Below are positions 51,065 to 61,009 of a DNA stretch of 64,000 nt, piece by piece (within the stretch, counting starts at the first letter, position 1; each line of letters starts with the position of its first letter). The notes below the pieces were generated by a model. The model ran no database searches. It had not been told where the DNA came from and saw only the letters and a list, made by a program, of their open reading frames with translations. The DNA comes from Actinophytocola xinjiangensis (GTDB lineage: Bacteria; Actinomycetota; Actinomycetes; Mycobacteriales; Pseudonocardiaceae). The stretch is taken from contig NZ_MSIF01000010.1 of the NCBI RefSeq assembly GCF_001921215.1, forward strand, positions 124,001-188,000. Reading direction: 5' to 3'. The position numbers and the translations under genes are program-made.

Positions 51065-51582
51065 CCCTCGCTCCGGGTGTGGTTTCGCAGGTCCCGACGG
51101 ACTCGGCGGCGGATCGCGGACAGCACCGCGCGGCGGATGAAACCGCTGCCGTACCGGATGAACAGCCAGTACACGCGGAAGTCCCGGCGGGTCTTCTCGT
51201 CGGTGGCCTTGACCCGGGTCTCGGTGCTCAGGACGCCGCCCTCGTAGCGGACGTTCATCACGGTCTTGCGACACCCCGGCTCGGCGAACGCGCGAAACGA
51301 CGCGCTGCCCGGCGGGTCCAGCTCGGGGGTGCCGTTGGGCGACCCGATCCCGCCGAACACGATCTCCTGCTCGTCCTTGCCGAGCAACTGTTTGATGTCG
51401 CCCAGGATTCTGCGGTAGGTGGTCATGTCGTTGCGGGTCAGCTTCATCAGCAGCTGCGCGAGCGGCACGTCCGACCACGTGACCTCCATGGCCGCGCGCA
51501 TCACCGCCTCACGCGGCGCACCGATGGTGATCCGGTGCACCTCGTTGAAGTCCCACTTCGGCAGGAACTCGTCGATCAGCAT
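51061..51582 (-). CDS. Conserved-looking protein of unknown function coupled to a P450
   Basis: The 173-residue protein begins MLIDEFLPKWDFNEVHRITI and has an alternating hydrophobic core (EVTWSDVPLAQLLM, EIVFGGIGSP) and a basic C-terminal helix (YGSGFIRRAVLSAIRRR). The middle part TETRVKATDEKTRRDFRVYW is reminiscent of small helix-grip (SRPBCC-like) proteins, but I cannot confirm a family. No signal peptide or full membrane span is seen. The ATGA coupling with the P450 suggests it presents substrate or helps fold its partner. Confidence 0.6.
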   Translation of the reverse strand: MLIDEFLPKWDFNEVHRITIGAPREAVMRAAMEVTWSDVPLAQLLMKLTRNDMTTYRRILGDIKQLLGKDEQEIVFGGIGSPNGTPELDPPGSASFRAFAEPGCRKTVMNVRYEGGVLSTETRVKATDEKTRRDFRVYWLFIRYGSGFIRRAVLSAIRRRVRRDLRNHTRSEG

Positions 51583-51781
51583 GCCCGTCCCGTCGTTCGG
51601 GGAGTCGTCGGCGCGACCGTACCTCCGCGCCGCGCGCCGCGCCGGCCTGCTGCAAAGAACTTGAATCAGCGACCTGTCCAAGTGGATTGAATCTTTTCTA
51701 TCTGCGGTTGCCGCTCCCGTCGCGCTGTTGTTTGACTCGCGCTCGATCGGCAGTTTCACCGGCGATGGGGGTTGTCCGCAC
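51583..51781. promoter_or_regulatory. Divergent gap between the P450 arm and the NRPS genes
   Basis: In this 199-bp region TTGAATC occurs twice (51661 and 51687, 26 bp apart), followed by the AT-rich ATCTTTTCTATC. These are plausible promoter or activator elements for the NRPS operon or the leftward pair, but no full -35/-10 pair is convincing. GATGGGGG upstream of ATG 51782 is the likely NRPS ribosome site. Confidence 0.35.
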
Positions 51782-54700
51782 ATGCCTGGCACCAGCAGGC
51801 CACTGACCGCCGCGCAGTCCGGGATGTGGCTCGCGCAGCAGGTCGATCCGGCCAACCCGATGTACGCCATCGCCGAGCGCATCGACATCGACGGGCCGTT
51901 CTCCCGGACCGTGTTCGAACAGGCGCTGCGCCAGGTCGTCGGCGAGTGCGAGGCGCTGCGCACCACGATCGTGCGCGAGGGCGACGAGCTGCGCCAGGTC
52001 GTGCACCCCGCTCCGGAGTGGACCCTGCTGCACGCCGACCTGAGCGCGCACCCCGACCCGGACGCCGCCGCCGACCAGTGGCTGCGCGACCACACCCACC
52101 AGCCGGTCGACGAGCACGCCGCCACCTTGTTCACCTTCGGGTTGCTGCGCCTGGGCCTGGAACGGCACACCTGGTTCGTCCGGCCGCACCACGCGATCCT
52201 CGACGGCTACAGCGGATCGCTGATCACCACCCGGGTCGCCCGCGTCTACTCGGCGGCGATCATCGGCGAGCCGTGCCCGCCCAGCGACTTCGGCACCGTC
52301 GCCGACCTCGTCGACTACGACCGGGACTACCGCGACTCGGAACGGTTCGACCGCGACCGCACCTACTGGACCGACAGGTTCGCCGACCGGCCGGTGCCGG
52401 TGAACCTCGCCGGCCGCCCGGCGAGCGTCCCCGGCTCGCACGAGCGGCTCACCGGCGAGGTGCCGGCCGCCGACGCCGAGGCACTGCGTGACCTGGCCAG
52501 GGAGGCCGGGGTGGCGTGGCCGGTGGTGGTGTTCGCCGGGATCGCCGGCTACCTGCACCGGGTCACCGGCAGCCACGACGTGATCCTGGGCCTGGCCGTC
52601 TCGGCGCGCCAGGACGACGTGTCGCGCCGCACCCCCGGCATGGTGTCCAACGCGATCCCGCTGCGGTTCACCGTCCACCCCGACATGGCGGTCCTGGACC
52701 TGGTGCGCGCCACCGGCGCCGAGGTGCGCGCCGCGCTGCGCCACCAGCGCTACCGCTACGAGGACCTGCACCGCGACCTCGGCCTGGTCGGCAACCGCCG
52801 CCGGCTGTGGGGGCCCGAGGTCAACCTGCTGCTCTACGACTACGCCATCGACTTCGCCGGCTGCGACGCGCGGGTGCGCAGTGTGTCGATCGGACCGGAG
52901 GAGGACCTGTCGCTGATCGTCGACGGGCGCGGCGCCGGGGCCGGGTTCGCCGTCGACTTCCACGCCAACTCCCAGCTGTACGGGGCGGACGCGGTCGCCG
53001 GGCACCGGGCGCGGCTGCTGCGCTACCTCACCGGGCTCGCCGCCGCCGGCCACGACGCGCCGCTGCGGACGATCGAGGTGCTCACCGCCGTCGAGCGGGC
53101 GACCGTGACCCGCGACCCGCGCACCGGCGCGGTGGCGCACGTGCTGACGCCGAGCCGGCAACGCACCCTGCCCGGCGACACCGGCGAGCTGTACCGGGAA
53201 GGCACCGGGCCGGACACGCTGTACGCCACCGGTGAGCTGGCGGCGTGGCTGCCCGACGGCACCATCGAGCCGCGCGAACCCGTCGAGGAGGACGACACCG
53301 AGCCGGCGGCACGCGCGCACCACTCCCCGCACACCGACATCGTCCGGGGCCTGTTCGCCGAGGTGCTCGGGGCGGAGACGGTCGGGGCGGACGAGCGGTT
53401 CTTCGACCTGGGCGGGCACTCGCTGTCGGCGATCCGGCTGCTGAGCCGGATCCGCTCGGTGTTCGGGGTGGAGCTGACCATCCGGCAGGTGTTCGAGTCG
53501 CCGAGCCCGGCGGGGCTCGCGGCGCTGCTGGACCGGGCCGACGGCGCCCGGCTGGAGCTGACCGCCCGGCCGCGCCCGGAACGGATCCCGCTGTCGTTCG
53601 CGCAGCGGCGGCTGTGGTTCATCAACAAGCTGGAGGGCCCGAGCGCGCTCTACAACCACGGGATGTCGCTGCGGCTGTCCGGCGAGCTGGACCGGGAGGC
53701 GCTGGTCGCCGCGCTGTCGGACGTGGTCGCCAGGCACGAGAGCCTGCGCACGGTCTTCCCCGAGGTCGACGGCACGCCCTGGCAGCGGGTACTGCCCGCC
53801 ACCGAGGTCCAGCTGTCTGTTGTGGACGCTGAGGAGTCGGCGCTGACCGACGTGGTCAACGCCGAGGCCGGCCGGGGTTTCGCGCTGGACACCGAGGCGC
53901 CGCTGCGGGCGACGCTGTTCGTGCTGGGCCCCGGCGAGCACGTGCTGCTGATCGTCGTGCACCACATCTCCAGCGACGGCTGGTCGCTGGTCCCGCTGGC
54001 CCGCGACCTGTCCGACGCCTACCGCGCCCGGGTCGCCGGCGCCGCCCCCGACCGGGCGCCGCTGCCGGTCCAGTACCCGGACTACGCGCTGTGGCAACAC
54101 GAACTGCTCGGCGACGAGCACGACCCGGACAGTCTCGGCGCCCGCCAGCTGGCCTTCTGGCGCGAGGCCCTCGCCGGCCTGCCCGACGAGCTGGCGCTGC
54201 CGGTCGACCGGCCCCGGCCCGCGCGGATCAGCCACCGGGGCGACCAGGTGCGGTTCACCATCGACCCCGCGCTGCACCGCCGCCTCGCGACCCTGGCGAC
54301 CGCCAACCAGGTCAGCCTGTTCATGGTGTTGCAGGCCGGGGTCGCGGCCCTGTTGACCCGGCTGGGCGCGGGCACCGACATCCCGCTGGGCACCCCGGTC
54401 GCCGGGCGCACCGACGAGGCGCTCGACGAGCTGGTCGGGTTCTTCGTCAACACGCTGGTGCTGCGCACCGACACCTCCGGCGACCCGACCTTCGGTGAGC
54501 TGCTCGGCCGGGTCCGGGACGCCGACCTGGCCGCGCACGCCCGCCAGGACGTGCCGTTCGAGCAGCTCGTGGAGGCGCTCAACCCGGCCCGTTCGCTGGC
54601 CCGCCACCCGCTGTTCCAGGTGATGCTCACCCTGCAGAACGCGCCGACCGGCGAGCTGGAGATGCCGGGGCTGGCGGTGCGCCCGCAGGAGGTCGAGGTC

Positions 54701-57700
54701 GGTATCGCCAAGTTCGACCTGGAGTTCATGCTGGAGGAGCTGCCCGAGGGCATCGAGGGCATCCTGGAGTACAACGACGACCTGTTCGACCGGTCGACGG
54801 CCGAGGCGATGACCCGCCGCCTGGTGCTGCTGCTCGACCAGGTCGCCGGTGACCCGGACCGCCGGGTCACCGCGCTGGACGTGCTCGGCGCCGCCGAGAC
54901 CCACCTGATCGTCGACGAGTGGAACCCCGCCGCCGAGACGGCGCCGGCGACGTTCACCGCACTGTTCGACGCGCGCGTGCGCGAGACCCCGGACGCGGTC
55001 GCCGTCCTGGACACCGAACCCCTGACCTACGCCCAGCTCGACGCGGCGGCCACCCGCGTCGCGCACACCCTGACCGGGCGCGGCGCCGGCCCGGACACCG
55101 TCGTGTCGCTCACCCTGGCGCCCTCGGCGGAGCTGGTCGTGGCGACCGTCGCCGTGCTGCGCGCGGGCGCGGCCGTCCAGTACGGCACCGGGACCCCGGC
55201 GGCGCTGGTCCTCGACGCGCTCCCCCCGGCCGGTGACCCGCCGCCGCTGCCGCCGGTGGTCCGGCCGCAGAACCTGGCGCTGGTCCGCGACGGGTTGGGT
55301 CTGCCGCACGCCGGTCTGGCCGCCGCGCTCGCCGAGGAACGCGCCGCCACCGGCCTGGGCCCCGGCAGCACGCTGACCCCCACCGGCCCCCGCGAGCTGG
55401 TGCTGGCCCTGCTGGCCGGCGCGACCCTCGACCCCCGGGGCGACGGCGCCACCACCCACCGCACGGTCACCCCGGCGCAGCTGGCGCGGGTCAGTGACGC
55501 GCGGGTGGTGACGGTGGCCGGCGGGCCGCTGCCGGCGTCGCTGGCCGCGCGGGTCATGCCGGCCGCGCACCTGGTCAACGCCCTGCTGCCGGCCGCGTTG
55601 CTGCTGGCGGCGACCCGCTGGACCGGGCTCGCGCCGGCCCACCACGACCGGGTCCCGGTCGGCCGCCCGGTCGCCGGCACGGCGGTGTACGTGCTGGACG
55701 AGACACTGCGCCCGGTGGCCCCCGGGGTGCCCGGCGAGCTGTACCTGGGCGGGCCGTGGCTGGCCAGAGGGCTTCTCGGTGACCCGGCGGGGACCGCGCA
55801 CCGGTTCGTGGCCAACCCGTTCGCGAGCGGGCGGATGCTGCGCACCGGCGCGCCGGCCCGGTGGACCGCCGACGGCCAGCTGCTGCTCACCGGCCCGGCG
55901 TCGGACCCGGTGCGCGCCGAGTCGGCGTTGTTGGCCCACCCGGACGTGGACCGCGCGGCGGTCGTCGTGCGTGACGGTGTGCCGCACGCCTATCTCGCCG
56001 GTGGGTGCCCGGATCCCGAGGTGCTGCGCGAGTTCGTCGCCGGCCTGCTGCCCCCGGCCCTGGTGCCGGCCGCGTTCGTCGTGCTCGACGCGCTGCCGCT
56101 GACCGCCGGCGGTCAGCTCGACCACGCCGCGCTTCCGTTGCCCGGCACCGACGAGCCGAGGGAACGCTCACCCCACCAGGAAGTCCTCTGTGGACTGTTC
56201 GCCGAGGTGCTCGGGGTGGCCGAGGTCGGGCCGCACGACCGGTTCTTCGAGCTGGGCGGCCACTCGCTGTCGGCGATCCGGCTGCTGAGCCGGATCCGGT
56301 CGGTGCTGGGTGTCGAACTGGGTGTGCGGCAGATCTTCGAGACCCCCAGCCCCGCCGGGCTGGCCGTGCAACTGGACCGGGCGGCGGGGGCGCGGCTGCC
56401 GCTGCGCCAGCGGGTGCGCCCGGACCGCGTCCCGCTGTCCTTCGCCCAGCGGCGGCTGTGGTTCATCGACCGCCTCGAAGGCCCGTCGGCCACCTACAAC
56501 CACGGCATGTCGCTGCGGCTGTCCGGTGACCTGGACCGCCCGGCGCTGGCCGCCGCCATCAACGACCTCCTCGCCCGGCACGAAACCCTGCGCACGGTCT
56601 TCCCGGAGACCGACGGCACCCCCTGGCAGCGGATCCTGCCGGCCACCGACATCCCACTGTCCATCGTGGACGTCGCGGAGGACGGCCTGCCCGCCGCGAT
56701 CAGCGCCGAGGCCCGCCGCGGCTTCCGGATCGACACCGACGTGCCGGTCAGGGCGACGCTCTACGCGCTGGCCCCCGGCGAGCACGTGCTGCTGATCGTC
56801 GTGCACCACATCTCCAGCGACGGCTGGTCGATCGTGCCGATGGCCCGCGACCTGTCCACCGCCTACACCGCCCGCGCCGCCGGCCACGCCCCGGACTGGG
56901 TGCCGCTGGCCGTCCAGTACGCCGACTACGCGCTGTGGCAGCACGAACTGCTCGGCGACGAGGACGACCAGGACAGCGTCGCCGCCCAGCAGCTGGCGTT
57001 CTGGCGCGCGACCCTGGCCGACGTCCCCGAGGAGCTGTCGCTGCCCACCGACCGGCCGCGTCCGGCCGAGGTCAGCCACCGGGGCGACGCCGTCCAGTTC
57101 GCCATGGGCACCGGCCTGCACCGCCGGCTCACCGACCTGGCGCACCGGCACAACGCGAGCCTGTTCATGGTGTTGCAGGCCGGGGTCGCCGCCCTGCTGA
57201 CCCGCCTGGGCGCCGGCACAGACATCCCGCTGGGCACCCCGGTCGCCGGGCGCACCGACGAGGCCCTCGACGACCTCGTCGGGTTCTTCGTCAACACCGT
57301 CGTGCTGCGCACCGACACCTCCGGCTCGCCCAGCTTCGCCACACTGCTCGACCGGGTCCGCGAGGCCGACCTGGCCGCCCAGTCCCACCAGGACCTGCCG
57401 TTCGAGCGGCTGGTCGAGGTGCTCAACCCGGCCCGTTCGCTGGCCCGCCACCCGCTGTTCCAGGTGGTGGTGTCGTTGCAGAACGCGGCCGACGGCGAGC
57501 TGGCGATGCCGGGCCTGGCGGTGCGCCCGCAGGAGGTCGAGGTCGGCGTCGCCAAGTTCGACCTGGAGTTCCTGATGGAGGAGACCGCCGCCGGCATCGA
57601 GGGCGTGCTCCAGTTCAGCACCGACCTCTACGACCGGTCGACGGTCGCCGAGCTGGTCCGGCGCCTGGAACTGCTGCTGGAGCAGGCCGTCGCCGACCCG

Positions 57701-60700
57701 GCCCGGTCGATCACCGAGCTGGACGTGCTCGGCCCCGAGCTGACCCACCGGATCCTCACCGAGTGGAACGACACGGCCGCCGACCTCCCGCCGGCGACCC
57801 TGCCCGACCTGATCCACGCCCAGGTGCTGCGCACCCCGCACGCCCCGGCCGTGCTCGCCGGGCACACCACCCTGACCTACGCCGAGTTCGACGCGGCGGC
57901 CAACCGGCTGGCGCACCTGCTGCGTGAGCGCGGCGCCCGCCAGGACACCGTGGTCGCCCTGGTGCTGCCCCGGTCGGTCGAGCAGGTCGTGGCCGAGGTG
58001 GCGGTGCTCAAGGCCGGTGCGGCCTACCTGCCGATCGACCCGCACCAGCCGGCCGAGCGGATCGCGTTCATGCTCACCGACGCCGAACCGGTCGACGTGC
58101 TCACGATCGAGGGCAGCCGGGGCGAGCTGGCCGACCCGCTGGTGCTGGACGACCCCGCGCTGGTCGAGGAGCTGCGCACCAGGCCGGTGACCGCGCCGGA
58201 CGTGGCGCTCTCGCCGGACAACCTGGCCTACGTCATCTTCACCTCCGGCTCGACCGGGGTGCCCAAGGGCGTCGCGGTGACCCACGCCGGCATCGCCAGC
58301 TTCTCCGCCGCCGAGGCGCAGCGCTTCGACGTCACGCCCGACAGCCGGGTGCTGCGGTTCTCCTCGCCGAGCTTCGACGCCTCGGTGCTGGAGCTGTGCA
58401 TGTCGCTGCCGCTGGGCGCGGCGGTGGTCGTGCCGCCGCCGGGGCCGCTGGCCGGCGAGGTGCTCGCCGAGGTGCTGGCCGACCGCGCGGTGACCCACGC
58501 GCTGATCCCGCCGGCCGCGCTGGCCAGCGTGCCGCCGGTGGACCTTCCCCGGTTCCGGTCGCTGATCGTCGGCGGCGACGCCAGCTCGGCCGACCTGGTG
58601 GACCGGTGGGCGCCGGGCCGGCGGATGGTCAACGCCTACGGCCCCACCGAGTGCACGGTCGTGGCCACCACCAGCGGCCCGCTGACCGCCGGCCAGGGCA
58701 CCCCGCCGATCGGCACGCCGATCCTCAACACCCGCGTCCACGTGCTCGACGCGTACCTGCGCCCGGTCGCCCCCGGGGTCCTGGGCGAGCTGTACATCGC
58801 CGGGGCCGGGGTCGCCCGCGGCTACCTCAACCGCCCTGGTCTGAGCGCCGAGCGGTTCGTCGCCGACCCGTTCGGCGGGCCGGGCGCTCGGCTGTACCGC
58901 ACGGGCGACCTCGTGCGGTGGACCGGCGACGGCCAACTGCACTACGCGGGCCGCTCCGACCACCAGGTGAAGGTGCGGGGTTTCCGGATCGAGCTGAGCG
59001 AGATCGAGGCCGTCGTCGGCGGCCAGCCCGGGGTCGGCGGCGTGGCGGTGACCGTCCGCGAGGACGAGCCGGGCGTGCGCCGCCTGGTCGCCTACCTGGT
59101 CCCCGACGGCGCGTCGGACCCGGATGTCGACGCGGTCCGCGAGCAGGCGGCGCGGGTGCTGCCGGACTACATGGTGCCGGCCGCGTTCGTGGTGCTGGAG
59201 CGGCTGCCGCTGACCACCAGCGGCAAGCTCGACCACCGCGCCCTGCCCGAGCCGGAGTTCGCGCCGGCCGGCGGCGGCCGCGCCCCCGCCTCCGAGCGGG
59301 AGGAGCTGCTGTGCCGGCTGTTCGCCGAGGTCCTCGGCCTGCCGGCGGTCGGGCCCGACGACGGGTTCTTCGCCATGGGCGGCGACAGCATCGTGTCGAT
59401 CCAGCTGGTCAGCAAGGCCCGCCGGGCCGGGCTGCTGTTCGGCGCGCGGGACGTGTTCGCGCACAAGACCCCCGCCGGGCTCGCCGTGGTCGCCACCGAG
59501 GTGGACGACGCGGCCGTGGAGGCGCCCGACGCCGGCACCGGCGAGCTGCCGTTCACCCCGATCATGCACTGGCTGGCCGAGCTGGGCGGACTCACCAGGC
59601 GGTTCAACCAGACCGCGCTGGTGCGCACCCCCGCCGGGGCGGACCTGGACAGGCTGACCACCCTGCTGGACGCGCTGCTCGACCACCACGACGTGCTGCG
59701 GCTGCGGCTGGGCGAGGCGACGCTGACGGTCGACCCGCGCGGCACGGTGCCCGCCGCCGGCCTGCTGCGCCGTGTCGACACGGCCGGCCTGACCGGCGAC
59801 GCGCTGCGCGCGGTGGTCGCCGCCGAGGCGGAGGTGGCGTGGGGCGAGCTGGACCCGGCCGCCGGGCGGATCCTGCGCGCGGTCTGGTTCGACGCCGGGG
59901 ACGCGCCGGGCCAACTGCTGCTGGCCGTGCACCACCTGGCGGTCGACGGGATCTCCTGGCGGGTGCTGCTGCCCGACCTGGCCTCGGCGTGGGAGGCGGT
60001 CGACGCCGGCCGCCCGGTCGAGCTGGAACCGGTCGGCACCTCGTTCCGCACCTGGGCCCGGCGTCTCACCGAGGAGGCCGCCGCGCCGGAGCGGGTCGCC
60101 GAGGTGTCGCTGTGGCGGCGGATGCTGGGCCGGCCGGGGACCCGGCTGGCGACCCGGCCGCTTGACCCGACGCGTGACCTGGTGGCCGACGCCGGAACCC
60201 TGACGCTGGAACTGCCGGCCGAGGCGACCGCCGCGCTGCTGACCGAGGTGCCGGAGGTGTTCCGCGCCGGGGTCAACGACGTGCTGCTCACCGGGCTGGC
60301 GCTGGCCGTGGCCGACTGGGCGCGGCGCACCGGCCGGGGGCCGGGCGGCGTGCTGATCGACCTGGAGAGCCACGGCCGCGAGGAGATCCTCGACGGCGTC
60401 GACCTGTCCCGCACGGTCGGCTGGTTCACCAGTATGTATCCGGTGCACCTGGACCCCCAGGTGCGGGACTGGGCGGGGCTGTGGACCGGCGGGCCGGCCG
60501 TCGGGACCGCGTTCAAACGGGTCAAGGAGCAGCTGCGGGCGGTGCCGGACAACGGGATCGGCTACGGCCTGCTGCGCCACCTCAACCCGGAGACCGGGCC
60601 GGGGCTGGCGCGCCTGCCGGTGCCCGAGATCGGCTTCAACTACCTGGGCCGCCTCGACCTCGCCGGCAACGACGCCACCGGGTCGTGGGACCTGGCGCCG

Positions 60701-61009
60701 GACGCGGACGAGGTGGCCGGCGGCACCGACGGGCACGCGCCGGTGTCGCACGTGCTCGACCTGAACGCGGTCGCCAGGGGCGGCGGTGGCGGCACCCAAC
60801 TGGTCGCCACCTGGACCTGGGCCGCCGCTCTGCTGACCGAACGCGAGGTCGCCGACCTCGCTGGCACCTGGTTCCGCGCGCTGGACACGCTGATCGACCA
60901 CGCGCGCCGGCCCGACTCCGGCGGCTACAGCCCGTCGGACCTCGCGCTGGTGCCGATGTCGCAACACGAGATCGACCTACTGGAATCCGAGTGGAGGACA
61001 CTGCAATGA
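51782..61009 (+). CDS. NRPS: C-(A remnant)-T-C-A(decayed)-T-C-A-T-E
   Basis: The 3075-residue protein has three C domains: HHAILDG (His136-137), HHISSDGWS (near 727) and HHISSDGWS (near 1675). Carrier sites are Ser547, Ser1495 and Ser2536. In module 1 only about 60 residues of an A domain remain ([24 protein letters not shown]). Module 2 has a full-length A domain without the FTSGSTG loop, without NxYGPTE and with GGQLDH for the NGKxD lysine motif. Module 3 is intact ([33 protein letters not shown]; pocket about D-A-L-L-I-G-A-V-V-K). An epimerase follows (HHLAVDGIS near 2717, then SHGREE). The first C probably accepts the acyl starter. TTG 51728 is an in-frame alternative start. Confidence 0.93.
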   Translation: MPGTSRPLTAAQSGMWLAQQVDPANPMYAIAERIDIDGPFSRTVFEQALRQVVGECEALRTTIVREGDELRQVVHPAPEWTLLHADLSAHPDPDAAADQWLRDHTHQPVDEHAATLFTFGLLRLGLERHTWFVRPHHAILDGYSGSLITTRVARVYSAAIIGEPCPPSDFGTVADLVDYDRDYRDSERFDRDRTYWTDRFADRPVPVNLAGRPASVPGSHERLTGEVPAADAEALRDLAREAGVAWPVVVFAGIAGYLHRVTGSHDVILGLAVSARQDDVSRRTPGMVSNAIPLRFTVHPDMAVLDLVRATGAEVRAALRHQRYRYEDLHRDLGLVGNRRRLWGPEVNLLLYDYAIDFAGCDARVRSVSIGPEEDLSLIVDGRGAGAGFAVDFHANSQLYGADAVAGHRARLLRYLTGLAAAGHDAPLRTIEVLTAVERATVTRDPRTGAVAHVLTPSRQRTLPGDTGELYREGTGPDTLYATGELAAWLPDGTIEPREPVEEDDTEPAARAHHSPHTDIVRGLFAEVLGAETVGADERFFDLGGHSLSAIRLLSRIRSVFGVELTIRQVFESPSPAGLAALLDRADGARLELTARPRPERIPLSFAQRRLWFINKLEGPSALYNHGMSLRLSGELDREALVAALSDVVARHESLRTVFPEVDGTPWQRVLPATEVQLSVVDAEESALTDVVNAEAGRGFALDTEAPLRATLFVLGPGEHVLLIVVHHISSDGWSLVPLARDLSDAYRARVAGAAPDRAPLPVQYPDYALWQHELLGDEHDPDSLGARQLAFWREALAGLPDELALPVDRPRPARISHRGDQVRFTIDPALHRRLATLATANQVSLFMVLQAGVAALLTRLGAGTDIPLGTPVAGRTDEALDELVGFFVNTLVLRTDTSGDPTFGELLGRVRDADLAAHARQDVPFEQLVEALNPARSLARHPLFQVMLTLQNAPTGELEMPGLAVRPQEVEVGIAKFDLEFMLEELPEGIEGILEYNDDLFDRSTAEAMTRRLVLLLDQVAGDPDRRVTALDVLGAAETHLIVDEWNPAAETAPATFTALFDARVRETPDAVAVLDTEPLTYAQLDAAATRVAHTLTGRGAGPDTVVSLTLAPSAELVVATVAVLRAGAAVQYGTGTPAALVLDALPPAGDPPPLPPVVRPQNLALVRDGLGLPHAGLAAALAEERAATGLGPGSTLTPTGPRELVLALLAGATLDPRGDGATTHRTVTPAQLARVSDARVVTVAGGPLPASLAARVMPAAHLVNALLPAALLLAATRWTGLAPAHHDRVPVGRPVAGTAVYVLDETLRPVAPGVPGELYLGGPWLARGLLGDPAGTAHRFVANPFASGRMLRTGAPARWTADGQLLLTGPASDPVRAESALLAHPDVDRAAVVVRDGVPHAYLAGGCPDPEVLREFVAGLLPPALVPAAFVVLDALPLTAGGQLDHAALPLPGTDEPRERSPHQEVLCGLFAEVLGVAEVGPHDRFFELGGHSLSAIRLLSRIRSVLGVELGVRQIFETPSPAGLAVQLDRAAGARLPLRQRVRPDRVPLSFAQRRLWFIDRLEGPSATYNHGMSLRLSGDLDRPALAAAINDLLARHETLRTVFPETDGTPWQRILPATDIPLSIVDVAEDGLPAAISAEARRGFRIDTDVPVRATLYALAPGEHVLLIVVHHISSDGWSIVPMARDLSTAYTARAAGHAPDWVPLAVQYADYALWQHELLGDEDDQDSVAAQQLAFWRATLADVPEELSLPTDRPRPAEVSHRGDAVQFAMGTGLHRRLTDLAHRHNASLFMVLQAGVAALLTRLGAGTDIPLGTPVAGRTDEALDDLVGFFVNTVVLRTDTSGSPSFATLLDRVREADLAAQSHQDLPFERLVEVLNPARSLARHPLFQVVVSLQNAADGELAMPGLAVRPQEVEVGVAKFDLEFLMEETAAGIEGVLQFSTDLYDRSTVAELVRRLELLLEQAVADPARSITELDVLGPELTHRILTEWNDTAADLPPATLPDLIHAQVLRTPHAPAVLAGHTTLTYAEFDAAANRLAHLLRERGARQDTVVALVLPRSVEQVVAEVAVLKAGAAYLPIDPHQPAERIAFMLTDAEPVDVLTIEGSRGELADPLVLDDPALVEELRTRPVTAPDVALSPDNLAYVIFTSGSTGVPKGVAVTHAGIASFSAAEAQRFDVTPDSRVLRFSSPSFDASVLELCMSLPLGAAVVVPPPGPLAGEVLAEVLADRAVTHALIPPAALASVPPVDLPRFRSLIVGGDASSADLVDRWAPGRRMVNAYGPTECTVVATTSGPLTAGQGTPPIGTPILNTRVHVLDAYLRPVAPGVLGELYIAGAGVARGYLNRPGLSAERFVADPFGGPGARLYRTGDLVRWTGDGQLHYAGRSDHQVKVRGFRIELSEIEAVVGGQPGVGGVAVTVREDEPGVRRLVAYLVPDGASDPDVDAVREQAARVLPDYMVPAAFVVLERLPLTTSGKLDHRALPEPEFAPAGGGRAPASEREELLCRLFAEVLGLPAVGPDDGFFAMGGDSIVSIQLVSKARRAGLLFGARDVFAHKTPAGLAVVATEVDDAAVEAPDAGTGELPFTPIMHWLAELGGLTRRFNQTALVRTPAGADLDRLTTLLDALLDHHDVLRLRLGEATLTVDPRGTVPAAGLLRRVDTAGLTGDALRAVVAAEAEVAWGELDPAAGRILRAVWFDAGDAPGQLLLAVHHLAVDGISWRVLLPDLASAWEAVDAGRPVELEPVGTSFRTWARRLTEEAAAPERVAEVSLWRRMLGRPGTRLATRPLDPTRDLVADAGTLTLELPAEATAALLTEVPEVFRAGVNDVLLTGLALAVADWARRTGRGPGGVLIDLESHGREEILDGVDLSRTVGWFTSMYPVHLDPQVRDWAGLWTGGPAVGTAFKRVKEQLRAVPDNGIGYGLLRHLNPETGPGLARLPVPEIGFNYLGRLDLAGNDATGSWDLAPDADEVAGGTDGHAPVSHVLDLNAVARGGGGGTQLVATWTWAAALLTEREVADLAGTWFRALDTLIDHARRPDSGGYSPSDLALVPMSQHEIDLLESEWRTLQ

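Noticed and set aside
51698-56125. A very long open frame (about 1475 codons) on the minus strand, opposite the first NRPS gene
   Set aside because: It is a GC-skew shadow: it encodes Arg/Gly/Val/Gln-rich low-complexity sequence with no motifs, while the plus strand carries clear C, T and A-domain signatures.
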